NCBI GenBank assembly: GCA_030652475.1
Contig: JAUSAO010000012.1
Coordinates: forward strand, 1-50,756
Reading direction: 5' to 3'
Source: Gallionella sp.
GTDB lineage: Bacteria; Pseudomonadota; Gammaproteobacteria; Burkholderiales; Gallionellaceae
DNA: 50,756 bases
Positions within the stretch are counted from its first letter, which is position 1, and each line of letters starts with the position of its first letter. Below are positions 34,588-43,321 of this stretch, piece after piece. Made by a program: the position numbers and the translations under genes. The notes under the pieces were generated by a model that saw nothing but the letters and a program-made list of their open reading frames with translations, was not told the origin of the DNA and did not search any database.

Positions 34588-35349
34588 GTGATCAGCTACG
34601 AATTCCCGCTCAATGAAAAAGTACGAACATGGTTACGCCTTGAGGACTTGTTCAAGCGCGTAAATTATTTTCTGGCTCGTGATCTCAGCATGGAACACCA
34701 TGTCGCGCTCATTACGCTCTTTGAGATGTACGAAGTCGCCAGCCGACCCGACCTAAAATCCGAATTATTTCATGAGCTTGAACGCCAGAAGCGCGCCCTT
34801 TCCAGCCTGCACAACAATCCTGCCATTTCTGAGCAGGCCCTGGACTACGTGTTGAATGAGATTGAAGAGGCTGCGGCAGCGTTACTCGCAATGACAGGCA
34901 AAGTCGGTCTTAATTTGCGCGAAAACGAATGGCTGATGGGAATCAAGCAACGTGCCTGCATACCAGGCGGAACGTGTCAGTTTGATTTGCCTTCCTATCA
35001 TTACTGGCAAAATCAGTCGGCCGATGCGCGTCGCGACAATCTGCAGGAATGGCTGGCGCCCCTGCTGCCCGTGAGCGAGGCGATCAACATCTTGATGAAG
35101 CTGTTGCGTGAGAACGGCAGAAAAATCAGCTTTACCGCACATCAGGGCACTTTTCAGCAAATGCAAGGCGGGCGGGCCGCGCAATTGTTACGCGTCAGTT
35201 TAAGCCCTGACCTGGCGTGCATACCTGAGCTGGGCGCAAACAAGTACGCCATCAACATTCGCTTCATTATCGCAAATTACGCGGCAAAATCCTCCCTGTT
35301 TGAACAGGACGTCCCGTTTGACATGACTTTCTGTGCACTGACCTCGTGA
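34588..35349 (+). CDS. zapD: Cell division protein ZapD
   Basis: This 253-aa protein matches ZapD (YacF), an FtsZ-crosslinking division factor. ISYEFPLNEKVRTWLRLEDLF at the start, the helical domain to about 115, and the beta domain with GGRAAQLLRV and the C-terminal VPFDMTFC are diagnostic. It starts with GTG at 34588; no in-frame ATG lies upstream. The stop overlaps the yacG start (GTGA). With the TIGR02449-zapA pair, the window contains two separate FtsZ-associated loci. Confidence 0.94.
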   Translation: MISYEFPLNEKVRTWLRLEDLFKRVNYFLARDLSMEHHVALITLFEMYEVASRPDLKSELFHELERQKRALSSLHNNPAISEQALDYVLNEIEEAAAALLAMTGKVGLNLRENEWLMGIKQRACIPGGTCQFDLPSYHYWQNQSADARRDNLQEWLAPLLPVSEAINILMKLLRENGRKISFTAHQGTFQQMQGGRAAQLLRVSLSPDLACIPELGANKYAINIRFIIANYAAKSSLFEQDVPFDMTFCALTS

Positions 35350-35546
35350 ACACCTCCAAAACACCTCCTGTTGCCGCCTGTCCGCACTGCGGCAAGGAAT
35401 CCCCCTGGGATACCAACAACCGTTTCCGCCCGTTTTGCTGCGAGCGCTGCAAGATGATTGATCTGGGAAAATGGGCAGACGAAGAATTTCGCGTAGCCCT
35501 ACCGCAAGAAGAGCAGGAATTCACCTCTCCGCCTCACCAGGCCTGA
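35346..35546 (+). CDS. yacG: DNA gyrase inhibitor YacG
   Basis: This 66-aa zinc protein fits YacG, which binds GyrB and inhibits gyrase. Zinc ligands are in CPHCGKES and FCCERCKMIDLGKWADEEFRV (described by ends), the family core. The start is a GTG overlapping the zapD stop. Its last 13 nt overlap the 3' end of the convergent Nudix-ThiE gene on the other strand. Confidence 0.93.
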   Translation: MNTSKTPPVAACPHCGKESPWDTNNRFRPFCCERCKMIDLGKWADEEFRVALPQEEQEFTSPPHQA

Positions 35547-36478
35547 CGCAACAAGGCGATACCATGCGCCCCATGCTGCCAGGCGGTATGCATGTCAGCA
35601 TGCTTCAGCCCCCCCAGCGCATACACCGGAATGGATGAACCCGCTGCGATAGCCGCGAAGCGCTCCCAGCCAAGATGCGCCGCACCCGGATGGCTCTGTG
35701 TCGGCAACACCGGACTCAGTACCGCAAAATCACAGCCCAGTTTTTCTGCAAGCCTCAGCTCTTCCGCTGAATGGCACGAAGCCGAACACCAATCCACAGC
35801 TGGACGCTCAGTACATGCGGCGAGCTGCGCGGCAGTCAACTGCACGCCATCCGCGCCCACCTCCTGCGCCAGAGCTACATCACCGTTGAGCAGCACCTTC
35901 GCACCGTTGGCATGCGCCAGCGCGACTACGCGTAGCGCCAACGCACGCAACACCGCGCGCGGTAAATTTTTTTCACGCAATTGCAGCAAGCGCAGACCGT
36001 TACGCAGCGCAATTTGCAGCCGCCGCATAAATTCTTCTCCTCCCAGCTCGGCGGCATTGCTGATGGCATACAGCACCGGCAATTCCAGCGCGCGCAGGAC
36101 AGGTGCATTAGCCGGCAGCACAGGGGCGATGTTCACCTCCGTCGCACGCTGCCATGAAAACTGCTGCCCTTCATGCGGATGCATTTCACCTGACCATTCA
36201 GTGACCCGGAAAAAATTCAGGCACACGGTCGCATGGGGATAAGTGAATACACGAGTAATCCACGGATACGCAGTCACGACATCTATGCCCAGTTCTTCGC
36301 GCAATTCGCGCACCAGCGCATCGTGCGCCAATTCACCCGCCTCAATCTTGCCACCCGGAAATTCCCAGTAGCCCGCCCATATTTTGTCAGACGGACGCTG
36401 CGCCAGCAGAAATGTACCGTCTAAGCGCTGCAATACGGCAGCAGAAACTTCAACTATTTTTGTATTTGAATCTCCCAA
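35534..36478 (-). CDS. Nudix hydrolase - ThiE/TenI fusion (MutT-like)
   Basis: This 314-aa protein has an N-terminal Nudix domain (about 5-130) with a complete Nudix box GGKIEAGELAHDALVRELREELG (given here as GGKIEAGE and REELG), as in MutT 8-oxo-dGTPases. The C-terminal half (about 135-310) is a thiamine-phosphate synthase-like TIM barrel (LRLLQLREKNL, VLLNGDVALAQEVGADGVQL, VLSPVLPTQSHPGAAHLGW, VYALGGL). Such fusions are common in beta- and gammaproteobacteria near yacG-zapD. Whether the ThiE half is catalytic is uncertain. Confidence 0.9.
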   Translation of the reverse strand: MGDSNTKIVEVSAAVLQRLDGTFLLAQRPSDKIWAGYWEFPGGKIEAGELAHDALVRELREELGIDVVTAYPWITRVFTYPHATVCLNFFRVTEWSGEMHPHEGQQFSWQRATEVNIAPVLPANAPVLRALELPVLYAISNAAELGGEEFMRRLQIALRNGLRLLQLREKNLPRAVLRALALRVVALAHANGAKVLLNGDVALAQEVGADGVQLTAAQLAACTERPAVDWCSASCHSAEELRLAEKLGCDFAVLSPVLPTQSHPGAAHLGWERFAAIAAGSSIPVYALGGLKHADMHTAWQHGAHGIALLRQAW

Positions 36479-36969
36479 TGAAACCTCCTACTCAATCTTG
36501 CCAAAAATAGCCTGACTAATTTCTTTTGTATCGCAGACAGAAAACAGGCGACCCCGACTTACTGCCCCATTGTGATAATTCAACCTCATAATCACTCCGC
36601 CAGACAGCAGTCACTCACAACGTTCAGCTAACGTATAGCGTTTATCTGCCGCGCAGCGCAACTTGAACATGGCGATGAACGCATACGCGGCAGATAAACC
36701 TTGTTGGACTGAACCGCCTCCCGGAAAGAGTGAGAGGCCGGTATAGGGGATTGATCTGTTTCTTTCCACCCGATGGAACAAATTATAGCGGGGAATTTGT
36801 ACCCGGCGGTGTAAACGATCTCACCAGCGTAAATAAGTATCTGATTGGCCGATGATTATGTGCGCATTTTGCTTGCCGTAGTGAAAGGCCTGGCACTCAT
36901 AGCCAATTCCTCCCATCCACACCGATTTCGGTGCAGGAAGGTCGCGTCGGTTGTTATTTGGGTTTCGCA
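36479..36969. other. Gene-free interval between Nudix-ThiE gene and IS91 transposase
   Basis: No gene is supported in these 491 bp. It holds the attC-like inverted repeat (36622-36714) and a small CACCGA/TCGGTG hairpin at 36920-36933, about 40 bp beyond the transposase stop, where IS91 elements usually carry their origin end (oriIS). Confidence 0.6.
36622..36714. repeat. attC-like imperfect inverted repeat
   Basis: Two interrupted inverted arms pair over 93 bp: GTTCAG (36622-36627) with CTGAAC (36709-36714), and GTTTATCTGCCGCG (36640-36653) with CGCGGCAGATAAAC (36686-36699), leaving a 32-nt loop. GTTGGAC at 36703-36709 fits the integron core site GTTRRRY; the opposite box AGCTAAC (36626-36632) has one mismatch to RYYYAAC. 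The unequal spacers (12 and 9 nt) would give extrahelical bases, as in attC sites. No cassette or integron integrase is next to it, so it could instead be a terminus of the IS91-family element. Confidence 0.5.
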
Positions 36970-38163
36970 TCACGGCGGCCCCCGACTTTGTTGTATGAGC
37001 ACGCCGCCTGGCGCACTCAAACGGCGATTCCCCGCCAGCACGTCGATCACCCGCAGCCTCCCTGTCTTGCAGTAGGGGCACAACATCACATCGACTTTTG
37101 CCACACGCATCATGAAGTCCCGAGCCGATTCCACGGCCCGAGGATTGAGGGCGGGCATTTGCAATGCCTGCCGCGCCGCGCCCAGCTTAACCCCTTTGCA
37201 GGCGGAGGCCAGCACCCCGTAGTGGCGCAGGCGCTTGATGCCCTTGGGCAGCACATGCAACAGGAAACGCCGCACAAACTCTGTGCCCTCAAGCTTGCGG
37301 ATGCGTTTGCCCCCTTTGTCGTCAGCGCGTACCGTGAAGACCACTTGCTCTGCGTCGAGCGAGCGGATGCGTTCATTGCTGATGGCCGTGCGATGCGTAT
37401 ACCGGCTTAAATATTCCAACACGTGTGCAGCACCGCCCAACGGAGTTTTGGCATAAACCACCCAGTCATGGCGGTACAGCGCCTTTTGCCGTTCGCACCA
37501 TGCGATGTTCGTGCTTTGCGGGTCTTGTTCAATCTCGCCCTCTCGGTGTGCGATCGCCAATGCCGCCATGAACTTGCCGCGAAACACGCGTGACAGCGCA
37601 TGCACGGGAAACAGGAAATCCGGCTTGCGCGCGGGGGTTGACCATTGCCCTTGCTGGTTTAGCACACCACACGCCATCACTGCGTGAACGTGGAGGTGAC
37701 GCTGCAAGTCCTGCGTCCAGGTGTGCAGTACCAGACTGAATGCCGGTGAGCCATTCTTGCAACCCATCCACTTCGGGTTGGCGGCAAATTCGGACAGGGT
37801 TTGTGCGGCACTGTCAAACAGCGTATCGATCACCCAGCGGGAATGAACGCCATACAGGGCATTCAGACTGTGAGGCAAGGTAAACACCAGATGCGCGTAA
37901 GGCACCGGCAGCACCTCGGCCAGTCGCCCTTGCAGCCAGGCATCCTTGGCGCGTGTGCCGCATTGTGGGCAATGCCGGTTGCGACATGAGTGGTATTGCC
38001 AGTGACTGTGTCCGCAGGAATCGCAGCTCAAGTGCTGCCCGCCCAGCGCGGAGGTGCGACAGGCAACAATGGCGCGCCACGCTTTGGCCTGCGCGACACT
38101 CAGGGTGTGCTGATCCAGGTAGATGGAGCCAAATTGGCGCAGCACATCGGCCAGGTTGGCCAT
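36970..38163 (-). CDS. IS91-family HUH (Y2) transposase
   Basis: This 397-aa rolling-circle transposase has an N-terminal zinc-binding domain (CDSCGHSHWQYHSCRNRHCPQCG, C47-C68; shown as CDSC and CRNRHCPQC), an HUH motif HLHVH (156-160) and two tyrosines YLSRY (Y251 and Y255), the defining Y2 arrangement. IS91 elements nick one strand and move by rolling-circle replication. The gene appears intact. It follows the tyrosine recombinase by 21 nt in the same direction. Confidence 0.93.
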   Translation of the reverse strand: MANLADVLRQFGSIYLDQHTLSVAQAKAWRAIVACRTSALGGQHLSCDSCGHSHWQYHSCRNRHCPQCGTRAKDAWLQGRLAEVLPVPYAHLVFTLPHSLNALYGVHSRWVIDTLFDSAAQTLSEFAANPKWMGCKNGSPAFSLVLHTWTQDLQRHLHVHAVMACGVLNQQGQWSTPARKPDFLFPVHALSRVFRGKFMAALAIAHREGEIEQDPQSTNIAWCERQKALYRHDWVVYAKTPLGGAAHVLEYLSRYTHRTAISNERIRSLDAEQVVFTVRADDKGGKRIRKLEGTEFVRRFLLHVLPKGIKRLRHYGVLASACKGVKLGAARQALQMPALNPRAVESARDFMMRVAKVDVMLCPYCKTGRLRVIDVLAGNRRLSAPGGVLIQQSRGPP

Positions 38164-38184
38164 GGCTGCATGACCGGTTCCGTC

Positions 38185-39045
38185 CTATGCTCCTGGCAGC
38201 CCGGCCAGCAGATCCAGTGGATCTATCTCCTTGGGCGGGCGAAACTGCGGGCTGATCAGATGCAGGTAGCGACTGGTGGTGCTGATGTGGCCGTGGCCCA
38301 GCAACTTTTGGATGGTGTACAAATCAACACCGCCTTCGAGCAGATGGGTGGCAAAACAATGGCGCAAGGTATGAATGCCGCCGAGCTTGGTGATTCCCGC
38401 CCGGTATCGGGCGCCCTGGTAGGCACGCTGGGCGGTTTCGATATACAGGCTCTTTGTGCCACCCTGACTGCCGAACAGCCAATCGCGCGGGTGATAAGTC
38501 TGTGCATAGCGCCGCAGTTGCGCAAGCAGCGTAGGAGAGAGCAAGGTGTAGCGGGTTTTACCCCCTTTGCCGCATTCTACCCGCACGCACATGCGGTCAG
38601 GTGCGCTGTCGATGTCCTTTACACGCAGGGCGCAGACCTCGGATACACGCAGGCCGGTGGCATAGACCGTTTGCAGCAATACGCGGTGCAGCAGGGATTC
38701 ACAGGATGCAAACAGCCGGGCGATTTCTTCGCGTGCCAGCAGTTCGGGTTGTTTGGCCGGCACTTTGGCCATGGGTATTTGAAAAACGGAGCGCCCTTTA
38801 CCCAGCACGGACTCAAATAGAAAACGGGCTGCGCACGCGGCCTGATTCATGGTGCTGTAGGAAAGGTGGTCGTCCTTGACCATGTGCAGCAGGTAGGCTT
38901 GGACTTCTTCGGCGCTGTAAGTAGCCGGGTCACGTCGGTAGTATTTGGCCATCCGGTAAATGGCCTCGACATAGGACTTTTGAGTGCGCTTGGCAAAGCC
39001 GCGTTGCAGCATGGCATCAAGCATGCTCTGGCGTAAGGGTGTCAT
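38185..39045 (-). CDS. Tyrosine recombinase associated with the IS91 element
   Basis: This 286-aa phage-integrase-family recombinase has an N-terminal SAM-like DNA-binding domain (about 5-85) and a catalytic domain with R133 (TGLRVSEV), K163, H225 and R228 (IHTLRH), H251 (LLGHGH) and the nucleophile Y260 (SRYLHL). It resembles XerD and integron integrases but lacks an obvious integron-specific insertion between the two catalytic parts. Such recombinases are often paired with IS91-type transposases. Preceding GGAGAG (plus strand CTCTCC at 39052-39057) is the ribosome-binding site. Confidence 0.92.
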   Translation of the reverse strand: MTPLRQSMLDAMLQRGFAKRTQKSYVEAIYRMAKYYRRDPATYSAEEVQAYLLHMVKDDHLSYSTMNQAACAARFLFESVLGKGRSVFQIPMAKVPAKQPELLAREEIARLFASCESLLHRVLLQTVYATGLRVSEVCALRVKDIDSAPDRMCVRVECGKGGKTRYTLLSPTLLAQLRRYAQTYHPRDWLFGSQGGTKSLYIETAQRAYQGARYRAGITKLGGIHTLRHCFATHLLEGGVDLYTIQKLLGHGHISTTSRYLHLISPQFRPPKEIDPLDLLAGLPGA

Positions 39046-39381
39046 GATAACTCTCCTTGAAAGAAGGGGAAATTCCCCACCGACAAGGTTTCACCTCAAC
39101 AACATCAAATGCAAGTCTGGTCCAAAGCAGAATGCGGCGACAGGGCACCCCAGCCACCGCGTCAGCGGTTTAGTTCAACGAGACAAACCTGCCATAGACC
39201 AAAGAACTGTAAGCGTCCGCAATGTGATCGTAAGCGGGCGTAGAATCGACTGAAAATCTTTCAACCTGATGACCAGCCCGCCGCCACCGTATCCTGCGTA
39301 AAATTACGATGAGAAATTCCGCTAATGGCAGATCGACTGCTGCATGTGAAAATTACAGCACCCCTTCAATAAACATAGTAT
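39046..39381. other. Gene-free interval between IS91-family unit and YgjP gene
   Basis: No gene is supported. The only pattern seen is a partial direct repeat GTAAGCGKSC (near 39209 and 39230), possibly part of the distal end (terIS) of the mobile element. Confidence 0.4.
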
Positions 39382-40143
39382 TTAAAGCAAGGCTTCTTCG
39401 AGTCTATGCTTCCTGGCTTGCCAATCCGGTAGCATTTTTTCTAGTAGCGCAAAGAATTCTGGACTATGGTCACGATGATTGAGGTGACACAACTCATGGA
39501 CAATCACATACTCAACGCATGGCCGAGGGGCTTGGATCAGGCGTGAGTTCAATGTCATCTGCCCACCGCGCGACAGGCTACCCCATCGGCTGCGCATTTC
39601 CCGAACCGAGATTCGTGGTTTTTCAAAGCCGCTTCGCCCAAAGCTGTCGAATACCTCGGACAGCACAACTTCAAACAGGTCACGTGCTCGACTTAGATAC
39701 CAGCACCGCAGCAGTTCCTTAACTTTCTCAGGTGGGAGTTTGTTGGAACCTGTGATAAGAATCTCTCCACGCGTCAGCTTCACCTGTTCTTTTGCGGCCG
39801 TAACATCGCTCCCCACCACCTTCAATCTGTATTGACGCCCGAGATATCGATGAGACTCCCCACTCAGATACTGACGAGGAGCCGTGTGTCGCTCGTATCG
39901 AGAGAACATAGCGAGCTGGCGACTGATCCAGCTCGCACGAAGTCGCACCTTGTCTTCGATAGTCACATCATCGCATTGACTTGGCGCCAGCACTAAAACT
40001 CTCCCGTCCGGATGCACTTCGATTCCCAATGACTTGCGCGCAGGTCGTTCAACCACCTCGTATGAAATCAATTCGTCGCCATACAGGACACTCCCGGACT
40101 CCACCACTAACCCACCATCCTGTGCCGGGCGAGCTGCATACAC
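39382..40143 (-). CDS. YgjP-like (DUF45/M48-type) zinc metallopeptidase
   Basis: This 253-aa protein belongs to the YgjP/DUF45 family of zinc metallopeptidase-like proteins. The metal site is HELCH at 216-220, with H226 in HRDHSPEFF as third ligand, preceded by the REMRSRWGSLSRGGQMTLNSRL family segment (given by its ends). The N-terminal start overlaps the hsdR stop by 37 nt, so it is translated from the same RM transcript and is its last gene. Genes of this family frequently sit next to type I RM operons. Substrate and function there are unknown; a role in removing DNA-bound or subunit protein is speculation. Confidence 0.87.
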   Translation of the reverse strand: MYAARPAQDGGLVVESGSVLYGDELISYEVVERPARKSLGIEVHPDGRVLVLAPSQCDDVTIEDKVRLRASWISRQLAMFSRYERHTAPRQYLSGESHRYLGRQYRLKVVGSDVTAAKEQVKLTRGEILITGSNKLPPEKVKELLRCWYLSRARDLFEVVLSEVFDSFGRSGFEKPRISVREMRSRWGSLSRGGQMTLNSRLIQAPRPCVEYVIVHELCHLNHRDHSPEFFALLEKMLPDWQARKHRLEEALL

Positions 40144-43100
40144 CGAGCTATGATTTCATCCATCTGAACTGTGTTGAGCGTTATCCCTTTACTGCCCTTG
40201 ACCACGTCATAGAGATAATCATCAATTTCGTTCATCGCACGACGTTGCGCATCCAAATCATCCCAAAAGCCAACTTTTCTATTGGTCTGAATGATGGACC
40301 AAATATCGATGGCGGCATCAGCAGCAATCTCTGCTGCCTTTTCTTCCTCCGACACATGGCTGTCCACATAGGGCTTCAGAACACCGAACACCGCCACAGC
40401 ATTGTCATTACCAACAAGCTGCCCAGGTATGTCGTCCGTGCGACGGTTCACAACAGAATCCTTAATTTCCGTGACCTTGCTCAGATATTCCAGATCCGAG
40501 ATGCGCTTGGCACGGAAGTCATCGATTGCTTGCTGAATCATTTTGGAAAACTTTTCATAGAAAGCCGGGTCCTGCTCCAGCCGTTCCGATATGGCTTTCT
40601 TGGTGGCGTGTGCAATCATGTCCGCTTTAGCCGCCGTTGACTTCGTCCCGCCTTGTTCTTCAATAACCCGCTTGAAGGCGTGCTCGTCGAAGATATTCAC
40701 GGGTTCGTTAAGTCGAATCACTTCGCTGGCCGTGATATGAGTATCCAGCAATTTTTTGATCTTGGGTTCAAAGTCACGATAGTCTATCGCTTCCGCATAG
40801 CGCAGCTTCACCGAGGCGCGCAGATTTGAAAATGTTTTGAGGTCATTCTTGTAAGCCTTGAGCTTTTTCTCAGGGGTGGTGGCAATGAACTGATCTGAAG
40901 ACATCGCAATCGAAAGCGTCTTGGCAAAGTCTGACAAACGTTCATAAAACTGATTGCGCAGTTTTTCGTCCGCCAGCAGAAGCTCATACTCTTCCTCATC
41001 CTGCTGATTCTTGATTTCCTTGAATAAATCCCGCAAGTCGCCATGTCGCTGTGGCAACTTGGCAACCTCTTCGTTGATGCTGGTTAGCGCCCCGGCGAGA
41101 TCCTGTTCGTCAAATCCCTCAAGAGCACTGTAGGTGGTCATTGCATGATCCAGTTCACCCAGCACTCCAGCGTAATCAATGATGTAGCCGAAGTCCTTGG
41201 GCTGCGTCCCTTCTTCATCGTCATACAGCCGGTTCACACGAGCGATCGCCTGCAATAACGTATGTTCGCGAAGCGTGCGCGTCAGGTACAGTACGGTATT
41301 GCGCGGCGCATCAAATCCAGTCAGCAACTTGTCCACGACAATCAGTATTTCCAGCTCATCGCCATACTTGAATTGATTGATGACCTGTTTGTTATATTCC
41401 TCCTCTGAGCCGTAACGCTTGAGCATCTTTTCCCAGAAAGCTACCACCACATCAGATGGCGCATCGTCGGTATTTTCATTGCCCTCGCGCGTGTCCGGCT
41501 GGGACATCACCACCTCGGATGTCACATGACCAATATCGTCCAGGCATTTTTTGTACATCAACGCCGCAACCTTGCTCGGGGCGACCAACTGCGCCTTGAA
41601 GCCGGTGCCTTGCCAGTTCTGGCGAAAATGCTCACTGATGTCGAATGAGCGCATGTAGATAACCTGATCAGCCTTGTTCAACATCTCAGCGCGGCTATAT
41701 TTCTTTTTCAGGTCAGCCTTCTGCGCGACGGTCAGCCCCTGTGTATGTCGCTCGAACCAGGTATCGATGGCCTTCTCGTTCTGCTCCAAATCAACGTGCC
41801 GGGCTTCATACAGCAGCGGCACCACGGCACCGTCTTTCACCGCTTGATCAATGGCGTAAATATCAATGATCGTGCCGAATTTCTTATCCGTTAACGCCCG
41901 CTTTTCTTTTTTCATGAGCGGCGTACCCGTGAAGCCAAGATAGCAAGCTTCCGGGAAAAGTCTGCGCATCTCGGACGCGAATCCGCCCAATTGCGTGCGG
42001 TGACTTTCGTCCACGAGCACGAACACATCCGGCGAGCGGTCGCAGAAATCGCGGGGAACTCGACCAAACTTGTGTACCAGTGTCGTGACAATCGCCGCCT
42101 GATCCCCTCTCAATAGTTCTACCAAATGATTCGCGTTACGGGCCGTTTCAGGATGTAGTCCACATGCCGCAAAGGTATTGCCAAGCTGCTTGTCCAGATC
42201 GACGCGATCCGTCACCAACACGATGCGCGGATTGCGAATGTCAGGATCAAGGGCAAGGGCACGGGCGAGCATCACCATCGTGAGTGACTTGCCCGAGCCT
42301 TGCGTGTGCCAGACAATTCCGCCTTGGCGACGACCGATCTCATCACGATTTTTCACGCGTAGGATGATGCGTTTGATTGCAAAATATTGCTGGTAACGGG
42401 CGATCTTGCGCACGCCGCCATCGAAAACAGAGAATTGCAGAACCAATTCCAGCAGCCGCTCCGGGCGGCACAGCTGGAAAAGCGTGCGGTCTTGACCTGT
42501 AATGGCACGCCTCACCAGATATTCGCCACTCGGCTCCCTTACGCCGAAGCCTTCTGCCAGCAATTCATACAAACCAGCCTTGGCTTCGGTGGAAAGCGGT
42601 TTATCCAACACCTCCCGCAACGGGGTATCTGGAGTATCTTCCTTCCACACCGCCCAGAATTTTGCGGGTGTAGCCACCGTGGCGTACAGCGCCTCATTCT
42701 TATTCACCCCAATGACCATTTGCGCATAGGCAAACAACCTGGGGATGTACTCATCGCGCTGGTTTCGTATCGTCTGCGACACTGCCTGTCCGACTTCCAC
42801 CTTGGGAGATTTGCACTCAATCACAGCAAACGGGATGCCGTTCACGAACAACACAATGTCAGGTCTGCATGTTTCATGGCTACGGGTACGTTCCACAGAA
42901 AATTCGGCACTGATGTGGAAGTCATTGTTCGCCGGATTTTTCCAGTCTATATAATTCAGAGAAAAACTTTTGTTGTCGCCCTCAATCGTTTGCTCCAACG
43001 CCACGCCCAGCGTCAGCAGATCGTAGATAGCCTCGTTAGTCTTCAGCAGCCCGTCGTATTTCACATTCTTCAACCGCTGAATGGCTGTCTGGATATTCTC

Positions 43101-43313
43101 CTCCGAGAACAGGTAAGCCTGTCCCCGGTACTGAATACGGTTATTCTTCTTCAGCCGCTCGCGCAGGATGTCTTCCAGCAGCACATTGCCCTGCTTACCA
43201 CCGCGCTGACTCAGTGCCTGCTCGGGTGTCAGGTAGGTAAAGCCGAGGTTAATCAGCAGTTGCAGAGCAGGAATCTGCGACAGGTATTTTTCGTTGAAAT
43301 GGAAGCTGTTCAT
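40107..43313 (-). CDS. hsdR: Type I restriction endonuclease subunit HsdR
   Basis: This 1068-aa motor and nuclease subunit translocates and cuts unmodified DNA. The N-terminal PD-(D/E)xK nuclease has D152 (PDIVLF) and E166-K168 (IECKS). The SF2 helicase core has Walker A GSGKS (339-343), DESH (435-438), FTGTPL, and motifs V-VI around IVVDKLLTGFDAP and LLQAIARVNRLY. All essential motifs are intact, so it should be active. It starts 8 nt after the HAD phosphatase stop and overlaps the downstream YgjP gene, within a compact minus-strand operon. Confidence 0.96.
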   Translation of the reverse strand: MNSFHFNEKYLSQIPALQLLINLGFTYLTPEQALSQRGGKQGNVLLEDILRERLKKNNRIQYRGQAYLFSEENIQTAIQRLKNVKYDGLLKTNEAIYDLLTLGVALEQTIEGDNKSFSLNYIDWKNPANNDFHISAEFSVERTRSHETCRPDIVLFVNGIPFAVIECKSPKVEVGQAVSQTIRNQRDEYIPRLFAYAQMVIGVNKNEALYATVATPAKFWAVWKEDTPDTPLREVLDKPLSTEAKAGLYELLAEGFGVREPSGEYLVRRAITGQDRTLFQLCRPERLLELVLQFSVFDGGVRKIARYQQYFAIKRIILRVKNRDEIGRRQGGIVWHTQGSGKSLTMVMLARALALDPDIRNPRIVLVTDRVDLDKQLGNTFAACGLHPETARNANHLVELLRGDQAAIVTTLVHKFGRVPRDFCDRSPDVFVLVDESHRTQLGGFASEMRRLFPEACYLGFTGTPLMKKEKRALTDKKFGTIIDIYAIDQAVKDGAVVPLLYEARHVDLEQNEKAIDTWFERHTQGLTVAQKADLKKKYSRAEMLNKADQVIYMRSFDISEHFRQNWQGTGFKAQLVAPSKVAALMYKKCLDDIGHVTSEVVMSQPDTREGNENTDDAPSDVVVAFWEKMLKRYGSEEEYNKQVINQFKYGDELEILIVVDKLLTGFDAPRNTVLYLTRTLREHTLLQAIARVNRLYDDEEGTQPKDFGYIIDYAGVLGELDHAMTTYSALEGFDEQDLAGALTSINEEVAKLPQRHGDLRDLFKEIKNQQDEEEYELLLADEKLRNQFYERLSDFAKTLSIAMSSDQFIATTPEKKLKAYKNDLKTFSNLRASVKLRYAEAIDYRDFEPKIKKLLDTHITASEVIRLNEPVNIFDEHAFKRVIEEQGGTKSTAAKADMIAHATKKAISERLEQDPAFYEKFSKMIQQAIDDFRAKRISDLEYLSKVTEIKDSVVNRRTDDIPGQLVGNDNAVAVFGVLKPYVDSHVSEEEKAAEIAADAAIDIWSIIQTNRKVGFWDDLDAQRRAMNEIDDYLYDVVKGSKGITLNTVQMDEIIARCMQLARHRMVG

Positions 43314-43321
43314 AGCATCCC

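Larger units (their letters stand above)
36970..39045 (-). mobile_element. IS91-family element core (transposase plus recombinase)
   Basis: The two genes form a two-gene transposable unit. Coordinates are only the coding core, because the ori and ter ends could not be fixed; one end should lie within 36.62-36.97 kb and the other within 39.05-39.38 kb. GAAC, the usual IS91 insertion target, occurs at 36711-36714 but is too short to be diagnostic. Confidence 0.8.

Noticed and set aside
38185..39045. Integron integrase (IntI)
   Set aside because: Although an attC-like site is near, the protein has a simple Xer-like spacing and no visible IntI-specific insertion; association with IS91 transposase is the better reading.
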